A stretch of DNA of 64,000 nucleotides from Clostridiales bacterium (GTDB lineage Bacteria; Bacillota; Clostridia; Christensenellales; CAG-917). Below the pieces are notes generated by a model. The model saw only the letters and a program-made list of their open reading frames with translations. It did not search any database and was not told the origin of the DNA. Every line of letters begins with the position of its first letter. Positions within the stretch are counted from its first letter, which is position 1. Positions 1 through 9,832 of this stretch are shown in pieces. The position numbers and the translations under genes were made by a program. Location of the stretch: the NCBI GenBank assembly GCA_022009995.1, contig CP091734.1, forward strand, positions 186,001 to 250,000, written 5' to 3'.

Positions 1-1265
1 CAAGTTGCATTATCTTGTGCGAAATGTCGTCCATTTCGGCAGGCATGCTGTCGATTTCGGTACGAATCATGGCGCACGCTTCGTCGACAAGGTCGATTGC
101 CTTATCGGGCAGGAATCTGTCGGTAATGTAACGGTCGGACAAGGTCGCCGCCGCAACGAGTGCCTGGTCGTGAATTCTCACGCCGTGATAGATTTCGTAT
201 CTTTCTTTCAGTCCCCTTAAAATCGCAATCGTATCTTCGACGTCGGGCTGATCGACGGTCACCGGTTGGAAACGACGTTCAAGCGCGGGATCTTTTTCGA
301 TATACTTGCGGTATTCGTCCAAAGTCGTCGCGCCTATGCAGTGCAACTCGCCACGGGCAAGCATAGGTTTCAGGAGATTGCCTGCGTCCATGCTGCCTTC
401 GGTCTTGCCTGCGCCGACGATCGTGTGCAATTCGTCGATGAACAAAAGCGTCCTGCCTTCCTGTTTTTTGATTTCGTTAAGGACGGCTTTCAGCCTTTCT
501 TCAAATTCGCCGCGGTACTTCGCGCCCGCAATCAACGCACCCATATCCAGCGCGAAAACCTTTTTGTCTTTCAATCCTTCGGGGACGTCGCCGCGTACGA
601 TACGCTGTGCAAGCCCTTCAACGATTGCGGTCTTGCCGACGCCGGGATCACCGATAAGCACGGGGTTGTTTCGTCTTTCTGGAAAGAATCCTTATGACGT
701 TTCTTATTTCCTCGTCACGGCCGATTACGGGGTCGAGTTTTCCGTTTCTTGCCCTTTCGACAAGGTCGTATCCGTATTTATTGAGCGCTTCGTAAGTGTC
801 TTCCGGATTGTCCGTGGTGTTGGGCGCGGTTTTGATTTTTTTCAAAGCGTCCAGAAACGCCGCCTTGTCCACGCCGTACGCCGAAAACAATTTTTTGAGA
901 TTCGCCGTCTGGTTGTCGAGAATACCTTCAAAAAGATGCTCGACCCCGACGTATGCGTCGCCGTCTTTTTTGGCGTACTTTTCGGCAGCGGCAACGACTT
1001 TCGCCGCTTCGTTACCGAGATACATGCTCGCGCCTTCGCCCGAAACCCTCGGGAAAGATTTAATCACGTTTTCGACAGCGCCTTTAAGACTGTCGGCGCT
1101 TACTTGCAGTCCTGTTAAAATTTTATAAATGAGTCCGTTTTCGTCGTCAAGTAAAGCGTATAAAAAATGCTCGGGCTTAATTTCCTGATTGTCGTGTTCG
1201 AGAGCGACGTTTTGCGCGCCCTGCACGGCCTCAACGGCTTTTGCGGTATATTTATTAGTATCCAT
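1..1265 (-). CDS. clpB: ATP-dependent disaggregase ClpB (N-terminal part, frameshifted)
   Basis: ClpB is a cytosolic hexameric AAA+ chaperone that threads proteins out of aggregates together with DnaK. Visible are the N-terminal double Clp repeat (about residues 1-150), the linker DPVIGRDEEI, and, in another frame, the first AAA+ domain with Walker A GDPGVGKT, Walker B LLFIDELHT and the ClpB-typical stretch EGSMDAGNLLKPMLARGE. The gene runs off the left edge, so the middle domain and second AAA+ domain are not seen. Near position 670 two A residues are missing in an AAA run, which breaks the frame between SRKTK and NNPVLIG; this is probably a sequencing error. Start ATG at 1265 follows GGAGG at nine bases. 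A CIRCE operator upstream points to HrcA heat-shock control. Confidence 0.93.
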
Positions 1266-1330
1266 ATATTATTTATCCTCCTTTTTACGATAATACATAC
1301 GCGAGCGTTGGCAGTCAGCGTTACAAACCG

Positions 1331-1387
1331 TTAGCACTCGCAACCTTTGATTGCTAATTATTGTAACACTTATTTACGATTTGTCAA
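1331..1387 (-). promoter_or_regulatory. clpB promoter with CIRCE operator (HrcA site)
   Basis: On the minus strand a TTGACA box (1382-1387) and a TACAAT box (1360-1365) are separated by 16 bases. Just downstream, over the expected transcription start, lies TTAGCACTC-N9-GATTGCTAA (1331-1357). This matches the CIRCE consensus TTAGCACTC-N9-GAGTGCTAA at 17 of 18 arm positions. CIRCE is the binding site of the heat-shock repressor HrcA in Bacillota. Confidence 0.9.
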
Positions 1388-1424
1388 TACCTTTATGAAA
1401 AAAAGTTAAAGAAAAATACAACAA

Positions 1425-1703
1425 AAAAAGCACGCAAAGCGTGCTAACGGCGCACACTTCGCTTTTGAAATCACGTTATCGCAAGCGATAACGCTCACTC
1501 TTTTGCTTGTGTGCGCCTTTTCCCCGCGAGTACACAGTATCCCGCGGGGTCCCCAAGATTAAAATCGTCAGAATTTTGATTAAAAACTATCCCAAAAACG
1601 GCATAAATTAGATGGATTTTTGGGGTTCTTGACGGGTTCGTGCGAAGGCGCGTACTTTGTCGTACGTAACTGAGCAGGGTTCCGTCAAAACGCCGAAAAG
1701 GCG
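1425..1703. other. structured intergenic region with stacked inverted repeats
   Basis: No gene fits here. Several inverted repeats follow one another: AGCACGC/GCGTGCT near 1428, a long GGCGCACAC/GTGTGCGCC pair (about 1450-1518) enclosing GTTATCG/CGATAAC, CCCCGCG/CGCGGGG (about 1522-1550), and TTGACGG/CCGTCAA (about 1629-1689). Part of this is probably termination signal between clpB and the sugar kinase, but there is more structure than a terminator needs. A repeated intergenic element or a small RNA is possible. Confidence 0.5.
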
Positions 1704-2663
1704 CTAATTTTTGCCGTTTTTTAAGGCGAGGGCGGCAGCACCTAAGATACCAGCCTCATTTTTAAGCGTCGCCTTAACAACCTTAATATACGGGTTTCTT
1801 TTGCCGCCGTAACTGTAACGGGTGACGTACGCTTGCAGGCGTTTTATGAACCAGTCGCCCTGATTGCTTATACCGCCGCCCATAAAGATTATTTCGGGAC
1901 GGATATAGTTGCCGATATTCACAAGCCCTTCGCCGACGTATCTGATATATCTTGAAACAAGGGCTTTTGCGGTTTTGTCGCCCGCGTTCATCGCGTCGAA
2001 TGCCGTACGCCCCGTGACCTTCCCTTCTTTTTTGGCGATTTCGTTCATCAGACTTTCGGGATGTTTTTCCATCGCGCGTTTGGTATCACGGATAAGAGCA
2101 GTTGCCGACGCATACGCTTCCCAGCAACCGCGCCTGCCGCAACCGCATTTTTCGCCGCCCATACGAATGACAGTGTGTCCGCCCTCGCCGCCTGCGCCTT
2201 TGAAGCCGGAAATCAAATTACCTTTAACAAGCGTGCCTGTCCCTACACCTGTGCCGAGTGTCACCATGACAGCATTTTGCACGCCTTTCATATCGCCGAA
2301 CACCGATTCGCCGATGACAGCGCAGTCCGCGTCGTTGCCGATATACACGGGAAAATCGAAATATTTTTTGAATTCCGCACGGAAATCGTAATCGCGGAAG
2401 AAAATATTGCAGGTATAAAAAATCTTTGCGGTGTCGGGATCGACCGTGCCGGGGACGCCCATGCCCATTCCCGCGATCTCGTCCGTCGAAATGCCGGCGT
2501 CTTCCAAAAGTTTTCCGACAAGCCCCGCGATATCTTTTGTGTTGTCGTCGGACGGTTGCGTCGGTTTTGTAACAACGCTGTCTTTCACGATTATGTTGCC
2601 GTTTTCGTCGACGATGCCGCCTTTAATGCTCATACCGCCCACGTCGATACCTATATAATACAT
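1704..2663 (-). CDS. ROK family sugar kinase, probable glucokinase
   Basis: This 319-residue protein probably phosphorylates glucose (or a related hexose) with ATP in the cytosol. It has the N-terminal phosphate-binding motif GIDVGGMSIKGG, the ROK signature around GEGGHT, and the zinc-binding CGCGRRGCWEAYAS segment found in Gram-positive glucokinases. The start chosen is the ATG at 2663, preceded by AGGAT, because this begins just before the family motif MYYIGIDVGG; the open frame extends further upstream without conserved sequence. Single gene, with structured intergenic DNA downstream. Other ROK activities (fructokinase, NagK) cannot be excluded from sequence alone. Confidence 0.85.
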   Translation of the reverse strand: MYYIGIDVGGMSIKGGIVDENGNIIVKDSVVTKPTQPSDDNTKDIAGLVGKLLEDAGISTDEIAGMGMGVPGTVDPDTAKIFYTCNIFFRDYDFRAEFKKYFDFPVYIGNDADCAVIGESVFGDMKGVQNAVMVTLGTGVGTGTLVKGNLISGFKGAGGEGGHTVIRMGGEKCGCGRRGCWEAYASATALIRDTKRAMEKHPESLMNEIAKKEGKVTGRTAFDAMNAGDKTAKALVSRYIRYVGEGLVNIGNYIRPEIIFMGGGISNQGDWFIKRLQAYVTRYSYGGKRNPYIKVVKATLKNEAGILGAAALALKNGKN

Positions 2664-2759
2664 ATTCAAATCCTTATTTTTTTTCTTAATTTTATCACAA
2701 ATACACGGCGCGCGCAACGGTTGCGCCGGGACATTTTCAGGTGTAGCGCAAAATTCTTC

Positions 2760-2789
2760 TTGATTTATCACGTTATCGTGTGATACAAT
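2760..2789 (+). promoter_or_regulatory. promoter for the flavin-binding split-barrel protein
   Basis: TTGATT (2760-2765) and TACAAT (2784-2789) with an 18-base spacer. The spacer carries an imperfect inverted repeat (TATCACG / CGTGTGATA) that could be an operator. Confidence 0.5.
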
Positions 2790-2824
2790 ACTTCTAAGAA
2801 TAATGATTATTGGGGATTTATATT

Positions 2825-3238
2825 ATGTTGAAACCGGAAGAAATTATTGCGGCAAGGATTCTTATGAACACCAACGAGGTTTTTTTGTCCTCGGTCGGCG
2901 CAGGAGGCGGTCCACGTTCCAGTATTATCACGAAACTTCGCTCGGAAGGACACAACGTCATTTATTTCGGCGCGCCGATTAACAGCCAGAAAGTCCAGAA
3001 TATCCGACAAAATCAGAACGCAAGTATTTGCTATTACAGCGGCTCGGACAGCATCACTCTTTTGGGCAAGGTTGAGTTTGTCACCGACAACACTTTAAGG
3101 AAGCAACTCTGGCACGAATGGTGCAAAAAAACCAACGCGATCGCGCTTAACGAGTACGACTTCTGCCCGATGAAGTTCACGACGACGGAAGCCACTTTCT
3201 GGATACGAAACAAGCTTTCGACCTTCACTTACGAATAA
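2825..3238 (+). CDS. pyridoxamine 5'-phosphate oxidase-like (split-barrel) protein
   Basis: A 137-residue protein resembling the small PNPOx-like flavin-binding split-barrel family. The pattern is an N-terminal helix (EEIIAARILMNTNE), strands with FLSSVGAGGGPRSS, and IYFGAPINSQKVQNIRQNQNAS, where the S-x-K-x-x-N-I motif is typical of FMN- or F420-site residues. The substrate is unknown. Start is the ATG at 2825; only a weak GGGGA lies upstream. The gene is not tightly linked to its neighbours and has its own promoter. Confidence 0.7.
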   Translation: MLKPEEIIAARILMNTNEVFLSSVGAGGGPRSSIITKLRSEGHNVIYFGAPINSQKVQNIRQNQNASICYYSGSDSITLLGKVEFVTDNTLRKQLWHEWCKKTNAIALNEYDFCPMKFTTTEATFWIRNKLSTFTYE

Positions 3239-3284
3239 TCGCGATTAAAGAATAATCAAAGTTCGTCCCGAATATAAATACCGT

Positions 3285-3578
3285 ATGAAATATACGGTAA
3301 TTCGGGTTGGCTTTGGCGAGAACGCCTCATCTTTGGCAAGAAAATACAAAACGACCGAAAGGTCGCTTTTTTTATTGAACGATAATCCGCTTTTCTTTGA
3401 GGGGGAACGTCTTATCGCGGCGGAATTCCACGGGAAAACCTGCGTCGCGAAGCCTTTCGACACGGCGGAAACCGTCGCAAAAAGGACGGGAACAAGAAAA
3501 GAAGAAGTGATCCGTCTGAACGGCACCGACAAATTCTTCCCCGGTCAGAACGTGATTCTTTCGGATTATGACGAATAA
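3285..3578 (+). CDS. LysM-domain protein (small)
   Basis: A 97-residue protein made of two short LysM-like units: about residues 1-45 (ENASSLARKYKTTERSLFLLN) and 52-94 (DTAETVAKRTGTRKEEVIRLNG followed by FPGQNVIL). LysM modules bind peptidoglycan or chitin-type glycans. No signal peptide is visible, so it may act in the forespore or mother cell, or need another export route. It overlaps the flippase gene that follows by 11 bases, suggesting translational coupling and a linked role in envelope or spore-cortex assembly. Confidence 0.7.
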   Translation: MKYTVIRVGFGENASSLARKYKTTERSLFLLNDNPLFFEGERLIAAEFHGKTCVAKPFDTAETVAKRTGTRKEEVIRLNGTDKFFPGQNVILSDYDE

Positions 3579-5091
3579 GAAAAGTATTTTTAAATCGGTC
3601 GCGGTCGTAACGGCGTTTTCGGTCGCGACAAGACTTTTTGCGTTTTTGTTCAAAGTTTTCGTGTCGCGGCAGTTCGGCGCGAGCGTTGTCGGCGTATATC
3701 AGATGGCGTTGAGTTTTTATTTTTTCGCGTCGGCGGTTGCGCTCAGCGGACTTCCGACGGTGATAAGCCGAAAGATTGCCGAGGACGAAAAAACGGGCGG
3801 CGAAAACGTTCCGTCGCTTATTTCGACCGCGCTTGTTTTGTCGCTGTCGTCGGTACTTCCGATACTTTCGGTAATATATCCCGTCGCTTTCCTTTTGCCG
3901 TCGGTTTTTGCGGACGAGCGGGTTTTGCCGCTTGTCGTGATTATGCTGCCCGCACTTCTGAGCACAAGTATTTACAACGTTATCCGCAGTTGGTTCTGGG
4001 GAAAAAGGTCTTTTCTTGCGTTCAGTTTCACCGAGATGCTGGAAGAAGTCCTTCGCATTACTTTCACGCTGATATTTTCGCTGGGACTTATCGCCGCCGT
4101 AACGCCGCTTAAAGGGCTTGCGGTAGGTTTTTTGGTGTCGGATATTGCGTGCGCCGTCGTACTTTTCATACTGTTTTTGATAAAAAAAGGTAAATTCGGC
4201 CGTATTAAAGACGTTCCGGCGGTGTTAAAACCCTCGCTTCCGATAACGGCGATGCGCGTTTTCGGCGGAGTCATCGGCGCGTTTACGGCAATCGTGATTC
4301 CCGTCCTGCTCATAAAATACGGTATGGAAAAAAGCGACGCGTCGGCAACTTTCGGACGCGTTACCGGAATGGCGATGCCTCTTCTTATGGCACCGACCAC
4401 TCTCACGGGCGCGCTGTCCGTCGTGCTTATCCCTGAAATCGCGACGATTAAACACGACGATAAATCCGCGATGTCCGCACGCATTGACGGCAGCATAAAT
4501 TTTGCGATAATAATCGCAGCCCTTTTCACGATTTTGTATATCCCGCTTGGAAAAGAAATCACGTCTTTCGTGTTCAAAGACGAGTTTTCGGGCGTGTATC
4601 TTTCAAACGTCGCGCTTATGCTGTACCCGCTGGGGCTCAACCAGATTTCGACGTCGATATTAAACTCGATGGGGCTTGAAAAGAAATCTTTTTTCAATTA
4701 CGCCGTCGGCGCGGCGATACTTATGATTCTGACGCTCGCGCTGCCGAAGTACGTCGGAATTTACGCTGTCGCGATCGGGGGCGCGGCGGGAAGCGTCGTC
4801 ACGTCTTTTCTGAACCTTAACGCGCTCAATAAAAAAGCGCGGATTCTGGACAATCCCAAAAAGACCGCGCTTGCAATATTGTTGTCGTTTCCGCTTGTCG
4901 CACTGACCTGTCTTCTGAAAAATCTGCTGTTTTTCAAAATTCCGCCGTTTTTCGCGATTGCGATTTCGGGCGGAATACCGATGATTTTATACCTTGCGGC
5001 GTGCGTCGCTTTCAGAATCTTCGACGTCACTCGCTTTTACAAAACGACGCGGAAAAAATCTTTGAAAAAACGGGATAAATCAAAAAAGTAA
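3568..5091 (+). CDS. SpoVB/MurJ-like polysaccharide flippase (MOP superfamily)
   Basis: A 507-residue membrane protein with about 12-14 hydrophobic segments and a lysine-rich cytosolic tail. The start (TAVVTAFSVATRLFAFLFKVFVSR region) and the SGLPTVISRKIAED segment are typical of the SpoVB branch, which flips lipid-linked cell-wall or spore-cortex precursors across the membrane. It is translationally coupled to the LysM gene. Its last about 65 bases overlap the end of the convergent folT gene. Confidence 0.82.
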   Translation: MTNKKSIFKSVAVVTAFSVATRLFAFLFKVFVSRQFGASVVGVYQMALSFYFFASAVALSGLPTVISRKIAEDEKTGGENVPSLISTALVLSLSSVLPILSVIYPVAFLLPSVFADERVLPLVVIMLPALLSTSIYNVIRSWFWGKRSFLAFSFTEMLEEVLRITFTLIFSLGLIAAVTPLKGLAVGFLVSDIACAVVLFILFLIKKGKFGRIKDVPAVLKPSLPITAMRVFGGVIGAFTAIVIPVLLIKYGMEKSDASATFGRVTGMAMPLLMAPTTLTGALSVVLIPEIATIKHDDKSAMSARIDGSINFAIIIAALFTILYIPLGKEITSFVFKDEFSGVYLSNVALMLYPLGLNQISTSILNSMGLEKKSFFNYAVGAAILMILTLALPKYVGIYAVAIGGAAGSVVTSFLNLNALNKKARILDNPKKTALAILLSFPLVALTCLLKNLLFFKIPPFFAIAISGGIPMILYLAACVAFRIFDVTRFYKTTRKKSLKKRDKSKK

Positions 5092-5631
5092 GCCCGACGT
5101 TTATCGCGGTAACGGGCGTTTGCGTAACCGCGCGCACCCCCATATAGGCAAAAAACGTCTGCCCTTTGCTGAGCCCCATAAGATACAATGCGTACGTGTT
5201 TATGAAAAGCGTGCAGACGACGTAAACCAAAATATACGATATTGCGATATTCACGTACGGCATCGCGCCGCCGAGTTTTTTGATTTTAATATACGACGTG
5301 AGCCCCGGGATAACGCCGATAAGTACCGACGCGCAAGAATTACCGGGTTTGGCGCATACCCGCCGCCGACGAAACAGCCGATTACGTCGCCGAGTCCGCC
5401 GACAAGTCCGCCGGCAATCGGCCCGAAAAAGTACCCCGCAAGAAAACATACCGTATAAGTCAGCGTGATTTTGAGCGTGCCTAAGCGCGGCGAGAATATG
5501 CCGACAACGACGTTCAACGCCACGAATACCGCAAGGTACGCAATCTTTTGCGCCGTGAAATAACGTTTTTTTTCGGAAGACTCCCCGACGGAAACGTCGG
5601 GTTCTTGTGCAACGATTTTGTTTTTGAGCAT
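5027..5631 (-). CDS. folT: folate ECF transporter substrate-binding subunit FolT-like (frameshifted)
   Basis: A small hydrophobic S component of an energy-coupling-factor transporter, about 200 residues. It has six predicted membrane segments, beginning with KIAYLAVFVALNVVVGIFSPR and including GPIAGGLVGGLGDVIGCFVGGG, a pattern typical of ECF S subunits. The folate assignment rests on the tetrahydrofolate riboswitch directly upstream. Near 5340 an extra two bases shift the frame between NPVILA and VLIGVIPGLTS; both parts are well conserved. Start at 5631 has AGGAGG at seven bases. The 3' end overlaps the convergent flippase gene. The energising EcfA/EcfT subunits are not in the window. Confidence 0.82.
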
Positions 5632-5636
5632 AAAAA

Positions 5637-5654
5637 AACCTCCTTTAAGAGGTT
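5637..5654 (-). promoter_or_regulatory. Shine-Dalgarno-sequestering hairpin of folT
   Basis: On the minus strand AACCTC pairs perfectly with GAGGTT over a six-base loop, and the second arm is the AGGAGG ribosome-binding site itself. This could be the expression platform of the riboswitch upstream, giving translational control: ligand-bound RNA would leave this hairpin free to form. Confidence 0.7.
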
Positions 5655-5685
5655 CGCGTTAAAAGCCGCGCGAAAACGCGGTACT

Positions 5686-5780
5686 TCGCAGCGAACGCGA
5701 CAAGCCACCGCAGGTTTCCCTTTCGTTTGCGGGCGACATTCCATCCCGCAACACTTAACGCGACTTATCTACTCTGCAAC
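5686..5780 (-). ncRNA. tetrahydrofolate (THF) riboswitch
   Basis: The minus strand carries the conserved THF-riboswitch landmarks in order: AGAGTAGAT near the 5' end, CGCGTTAAGTG, GGATGGAATGTCG, AACGAA and CGGTGG. The closing stem is formed by TTGCAG at the 5' end and CTGCGA at the 3' end, and a second stem by ATAAGTC with GGCTTGT. Known members of this class bind tetrahydrofolate derivatives and usually regulate folT or folate-synthesis genes in Bacillota, which fits the gene downstream. A short GC hairpin and the SD-sequestering stem follow. Confidence 0.88.
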
Positions 5781-5855
5781 GCTAATAATAAACTATCCGC
5801 GCCGAAAAATCAAGCGGCGGCGCATAAATCGCGAAAACTTAAAAATAATAGCGAT

Positions 5856-6557
5856 ATGCTCAACGTTTTAATTCGCGCAATAATATTATACTTTTTCCTG
5901 CTGGCGGCGATGCGGCTTATGGGAAAGCGGCAGTTGTCCGAGTTCCAGCCCTTCGAGTTTGCGATAACTCTCGTCGCGGCAGACCTTGCGTGCATTCCGA
6001 TGTCGGACAATACCATTCCGATAATTTACGGCATAATCCCGATATTCACGCTTGTGATACTGCATAATTTCTTGACGTTTTTCGCAATCAAAAGTCACCG
6101 CTTCCGAAAACTCATCAACGGCAAGCCAGTTATCCTCATCGGCGACGGCAAAATCGACTGCGACGTGCTTAAAAAATGCGGAATGACCGCAAACGATCTT
6201 CTGGAAAGCCTGCGCGAACAAGGATATTTCAAAATCGGCGAGATAAACTACGCCGTGCTGGAAACAAACGGGAAAGTGTCCGTGCTACAAAAGTTTGCAA
6301 ACGCGCCGGTAACGAACGCCGACCTTAATATCGAAGGCGGCAGCAACAACCTTCCTTACAACGTCGTCGTCGAGGGCAGGTTTATGGGGGATACGTTCAA
6401 AAGCATTACCCCTCCCCTTGAAAAGGACGTCGTCGTAAAAACGCTTGAAAAAGAGAATATGACAATCCGCGACGTGTTCTTGTTTTCCATTGACAAAGAC
6501 GCGGCGTTTATACAAAGTTACGACGGGCGCGTCGTGAACACGATAATCGAAAAATGA
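5856..6557 (+). CDS. YetF-like DUF421 membrane protein
   Basis: A 233-residue protein with three N-terminal membrane segments and a cytosolic domain. Landmarks are FLLAAMRLMGKRQLSEFQPFEF, the RKLINGKPVILIGDGKI segment and DLLESLREQGYFKIGEINYAVLE, all characteristic of DUF421/YetF. Function in the family is not firmly known; relatives occur in spore-forming Bacillota. Start is the ATG at 5856 just before LNVLIRAIILYFFLL; the open frame extends further upstream into the riboswitch region on the other strand. Stop overlaps the next gene's start as ATGA. Confidence 0.82.
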   Translation: MLNVLIRAIILYFFLLAAMRLMGKRQLSEFQPFEFAITLVAADLACIPMSDNTIPIIYGIIPIFTLVILHNFLTFFAIKSHRFRKLINGKPVILIGDGKIDCDVLKKCGMTANDLLESLREQGYFKIGEINYAVLETNGKVSVLQKFANAPVTNADLNIEGGSNNLPYNVVVEGRFMGDTFKSITPPLEKDVVVKTLEKENMTIRDVFLFSIDKDAAFIQSYDGRVVNTIIEK

Positions 6558-6933
6558 AAAAAGCAGTTATCCTTTTTATAATATTTCTTATGATTCTGGG
6601 CGCGGGAATTGCCGAACATTTTTTCGTGCATAAAACCTTTGACGACTTCAACGAGCGCATTGGAAAAATCGAAGCCGCGCTTCAAAACGACGACGTAGAG
6701 AACGCACTCGCATACGCCGAAGACCTGCAAAACTTCTGGGCGAAAAACGAAAACTCGTGGAGGCGATTTCCTATTGTCAGGACGCACGACAGGTCAACGT
6801 AATACTTGGGGAACTCACGGGAAGTTTAAGATGCGAAGACTCCGACAACGCTTTCAGCAAAATCGAAAGCCTGTATCAACTCATACAAAACATACGGGAT
6901 ATGCTGGACTTCAACGCCATTGATATAATTTAA
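6554..6933 (+). CDS. DUF4363 family protein (frameshifted)
   Basis: About 126 residues: one N-terminal membrane anchor (KKAVILFIIFLMILGAGIAE) followed by a helical domain. DUF4363 proteins are commonly encoded next to DUF421 genes in Clostridia, as here, with a 4-base ATGA overlap. A one-base indel near 6755 breaks the frame at KNENSW; the other frame continues LVEAISYCQDARQVNVILGE to the stop at 6931-6933. Function unknown, presumably a partner of the DUF421 protein at the membrane. Confidence 0.72.
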
Positions 6934-6943
6934 TTATTTCGAC

Positions 6944-6979
6944 AAAAAAGCGGCTTTACAAATGTAAAACCGCTTTTTA
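6944..6979. terminator. bidirectional terminator between DUF4363 gene and uvrA
   Basis: AAAAGCGGCTTTAC and GTAAAACCGCTTTTT form a long stem with a short loop, with A and T runs on either side, so it can stop transcription from both convergent genes. Confidence 0.85.
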
Positions 6980-7003
6980 ACATTGTTTTTTGCAATTTTT
7001 GCA

Positions 7004-9827
7004 TTACTTCAAAATTCTTTTAAGGAATTGTCCGGTATACGACTTTTCGTTTTCCGCGATATGTTCGGGAGTGCCGACGTCAACGATCGTTCCGCCTCTG
7101 TCGCCGCCGTCGGGACCAAGGTCAACGATGTTGTCCGCAACTTTTATCACGTCAAGATTATGCTCGATAACGACGACGGTGTTGCCGCTCGACACAAGCC
7201 TTTGCAAGATTGCGATAAGTTTTGCAACGTCGTGGGTATGCAGTCCCGTCGTGGGCTCGTCCAGAATATACAGCGTCTTGCCGGTGCTGCGTTTGCTGAG
7301 TTCGGTTGCGAGTTTCACGCGCTGCGCCTCGCCGCCCGAAAGCGTGGTTGCGGATTGACCGAGTTTGATGTACCCGAGTCCCACGTCGTAAAGCGTCTTG
7401 ATTTTATTGTAAATCTTCGGAATGTTTTTGAAATATTCGCACGCTTCTTCGACGGTCATTTCAAGGACGTCGTTGATGTTTTTGCCCTTATATTTCACTT
7501 CCAGCGTTTCTCTGTTATACCGCTTCCCGTGGCACACGTCGCAGGGGACGTAAATGTCGGGCAGGAAGTGCATTTCGATTTGTATTATGCCGTCGCCGCC
7601 GCAATTTTCGCACCTGCCGCCCGAAATGTTGAACGAAAATCTGCCCGCCGTATATCCCCTTGCCTTTGCGTCGGGAGTCGAGGCGAACAGTTCCCTTATC
7701 GGGGTGAAAACGCCCGTGTACGTCGCGGGATTGCTGCGCGGAGTGCGACCGATCGGCGACTGATCGATATTGATGATTTTATCAAAGTTATCGATGCCTA
7801 CGATTTCGTCGTACTTCCCTTCCGTAAGGTTGCTTTGTTCAGTTTGTTATAAACCGCGGGATAAATAATTTCGTTGACAAGGCTGCTTTTTCCGCTGCCC
7901 GAAACGCCCGTAACCGCGGTTAAAAGTCCGACGGGAATATCGACGTCGATGTTTTTCAGATTGTTTTGTCTTGCGCCGCGAACCGACAAATATCTGCCGT
8001 CGGGGCGTTTTCTTTCTTCGGGCACATCGATTTTGAGTTCGCCCGACAAATACTTGCCCGTTATCGACTCCTTGCAGGCGATAATGTCGTCCACGCTGCC
8101 TGCCGCAACGAGTTTTCCGCCGTGTATGCCCGCGCCGGGACCGATATCCACGATGTAATCCGCCGCGCGCATCGTGTCCTCGTCGTGTTCGACAACGATA
8201 AGAGTGTTGCCGAGGTCGCGCAGTCCTTTCAGACTGCTTAATAATCTTTCGTTATCCTTCTGGTGAAGCCCGATCGACGGCTCGTCAAGGATATACAACA
8301 CTCCCGTAAGTCCGCTGCCGATTTGCGTGGCAAGCCTTATCCTTTGCGATTCGCCGCCCGAAAGCGTCGAGGCGGAGCGGGAAAGCGTAAGATAATCGAG
8401 CCCGACGTTTACCAAAAATTTCAGCCTTGCGCGGATTTCTTTGATTATCCTTTCGGCAATGAGCGTTTTTTGTTTGACAAGAACGAGCGCGCCGAAAAAT
8501 TCGTCGATTTTTTTCACCGACATATCCGAAAGTTCCGCAATGTTAAGCCCGCCGACAGTAACCGCGAGCGCTTCCTTTTTCAGGCGTTTTCCGCCGCACG
8601 TTTTGCACGGCACGGACACCATATATCTTTCGATTTCGTACTTAACGCCGTCGCTTGTCGTTTCGCGATAGCGGCGCATAAGGTTGTTGACGATACCTTC
8701 GTATTTCGTCATAAACTGCCCGCGGAAACTGCGTGAGTTATAATCCATCGGGATTCTTTCGTCGACGCCGTACAAAATCGCGTCAAGTTTCCACTTCGGC
8801 AAGTCTTTAATCGGAGTCGTGAGCGAAATCCAGCACCTTCGCCAACGCTTTCAGTTGCGAGCGCACTATGTCGCCACTGCCGAGATTCCACCCCGACGGC
8901 GCGGCAAGTCCGCCGTTTCCGACGCCCAGATTTTCGTCGACGATAATCTTTTTCAGGTCGATTTCGTTGCGGAAGCCCAACCCGCCGCATTCGGGACAAG
9001 CCCCGTACGGATTATTGAAAGAAAACAATCTGGGTTCCAGTTCTTCGATGCTGACGTCGCAATCCGGGCAACTGTATTTCGTGCTGTAAATCGTCGTCTT
9101 TTTTGCGTTTTCGACGACGACAAGTCCGTTTGCGAGTTTGAGCGCGGCTTCGACGCTGTCCGTCAGACGTCTTTCCGAGCCTTCTTTTACGGCGATACGG
9201 TCGATTGTCACCGAAATATCGTGTTTTACGTTTTTGTCAAGGACGATTTCTTCGTCAAGGGTATAGTCGATGCCGTCCACACGCACGCGGACGTAGCCCG
9301 ACTTTTTGAAGTCTTCAAGTTCCTTTCTGTATTCGCCCTTTCTGCCTCTGACGACGGGTGCCATAATTATGACCTTATTGTCGCCCGACTGCACGGTGCT
9401 TTCGATGATTTTGTCGGTAATCTGGTCAACCGTCTGATGTTCGATTTCCCTGCCGCACTTCGGACAATGCGGAGTGCCGACGCGGGCGTATAAAAGCCTT
9501 AAATAATCGTAAATTTCGGTAACGGTACCCACCGTCGAGCGCGGGTTTTTGGACGTCGTTTTCTGGTCGATGGAAACGGCGGGGAGAAAGCCCTTCGATA
9601 TATTCGACGTCGGGTTTTTCCATTTGTCCCAAAAACATACGGGCGTAGCTTGACAGACTTTCGATATACCGTCTTTGCCCTTCGGCGAAAATCGTGTCGA
9701 AAGCAAGCGACGACTTACCGCTGCCGGAAAGCCCCGTGAACACGACAAGTTTGTCGCGCGGGATTTCGACATCGATGTTTTTAAGGTTATTCTCTTTTGC
9801 TCCTTTTACAAAAATTTTGTCCGTCAT
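7004..9827 (-). CDS. uvrA: excinuclease ABC subunit UvrA (three frameshifts)
   Basis: UvrA is the DNA-damage sensor of nucleotide excision repair, a dimeric ABC ATPase that loads UvrB. Seen are the N-terminal Walker A GLSGSGKSSLAFDT, the first zinc finger (CPKCGREI), the second zinc module (CENCGGDG...CDVCHGKRYN), ABC signatures LSGGESQRIRLA and LSGGEAQRVKLA, and the second Walker A VSGSGKSSLV. Indels near 7820, 8812 and 9590 split it into four reading-frame pieces that together give a full-length protein of about 940 residues. It starts five bases after the uvrB stop, so uvrB-uvrA are co-transcribed. Confidence 0.95.
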
Positions 9828-9832
9828 TTACG

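Noticed and set aside
306..1118. A long plus-strand frame opposite clpB
   Set aside because: Shadow of the clpB coding sequence; its product shows no known features.
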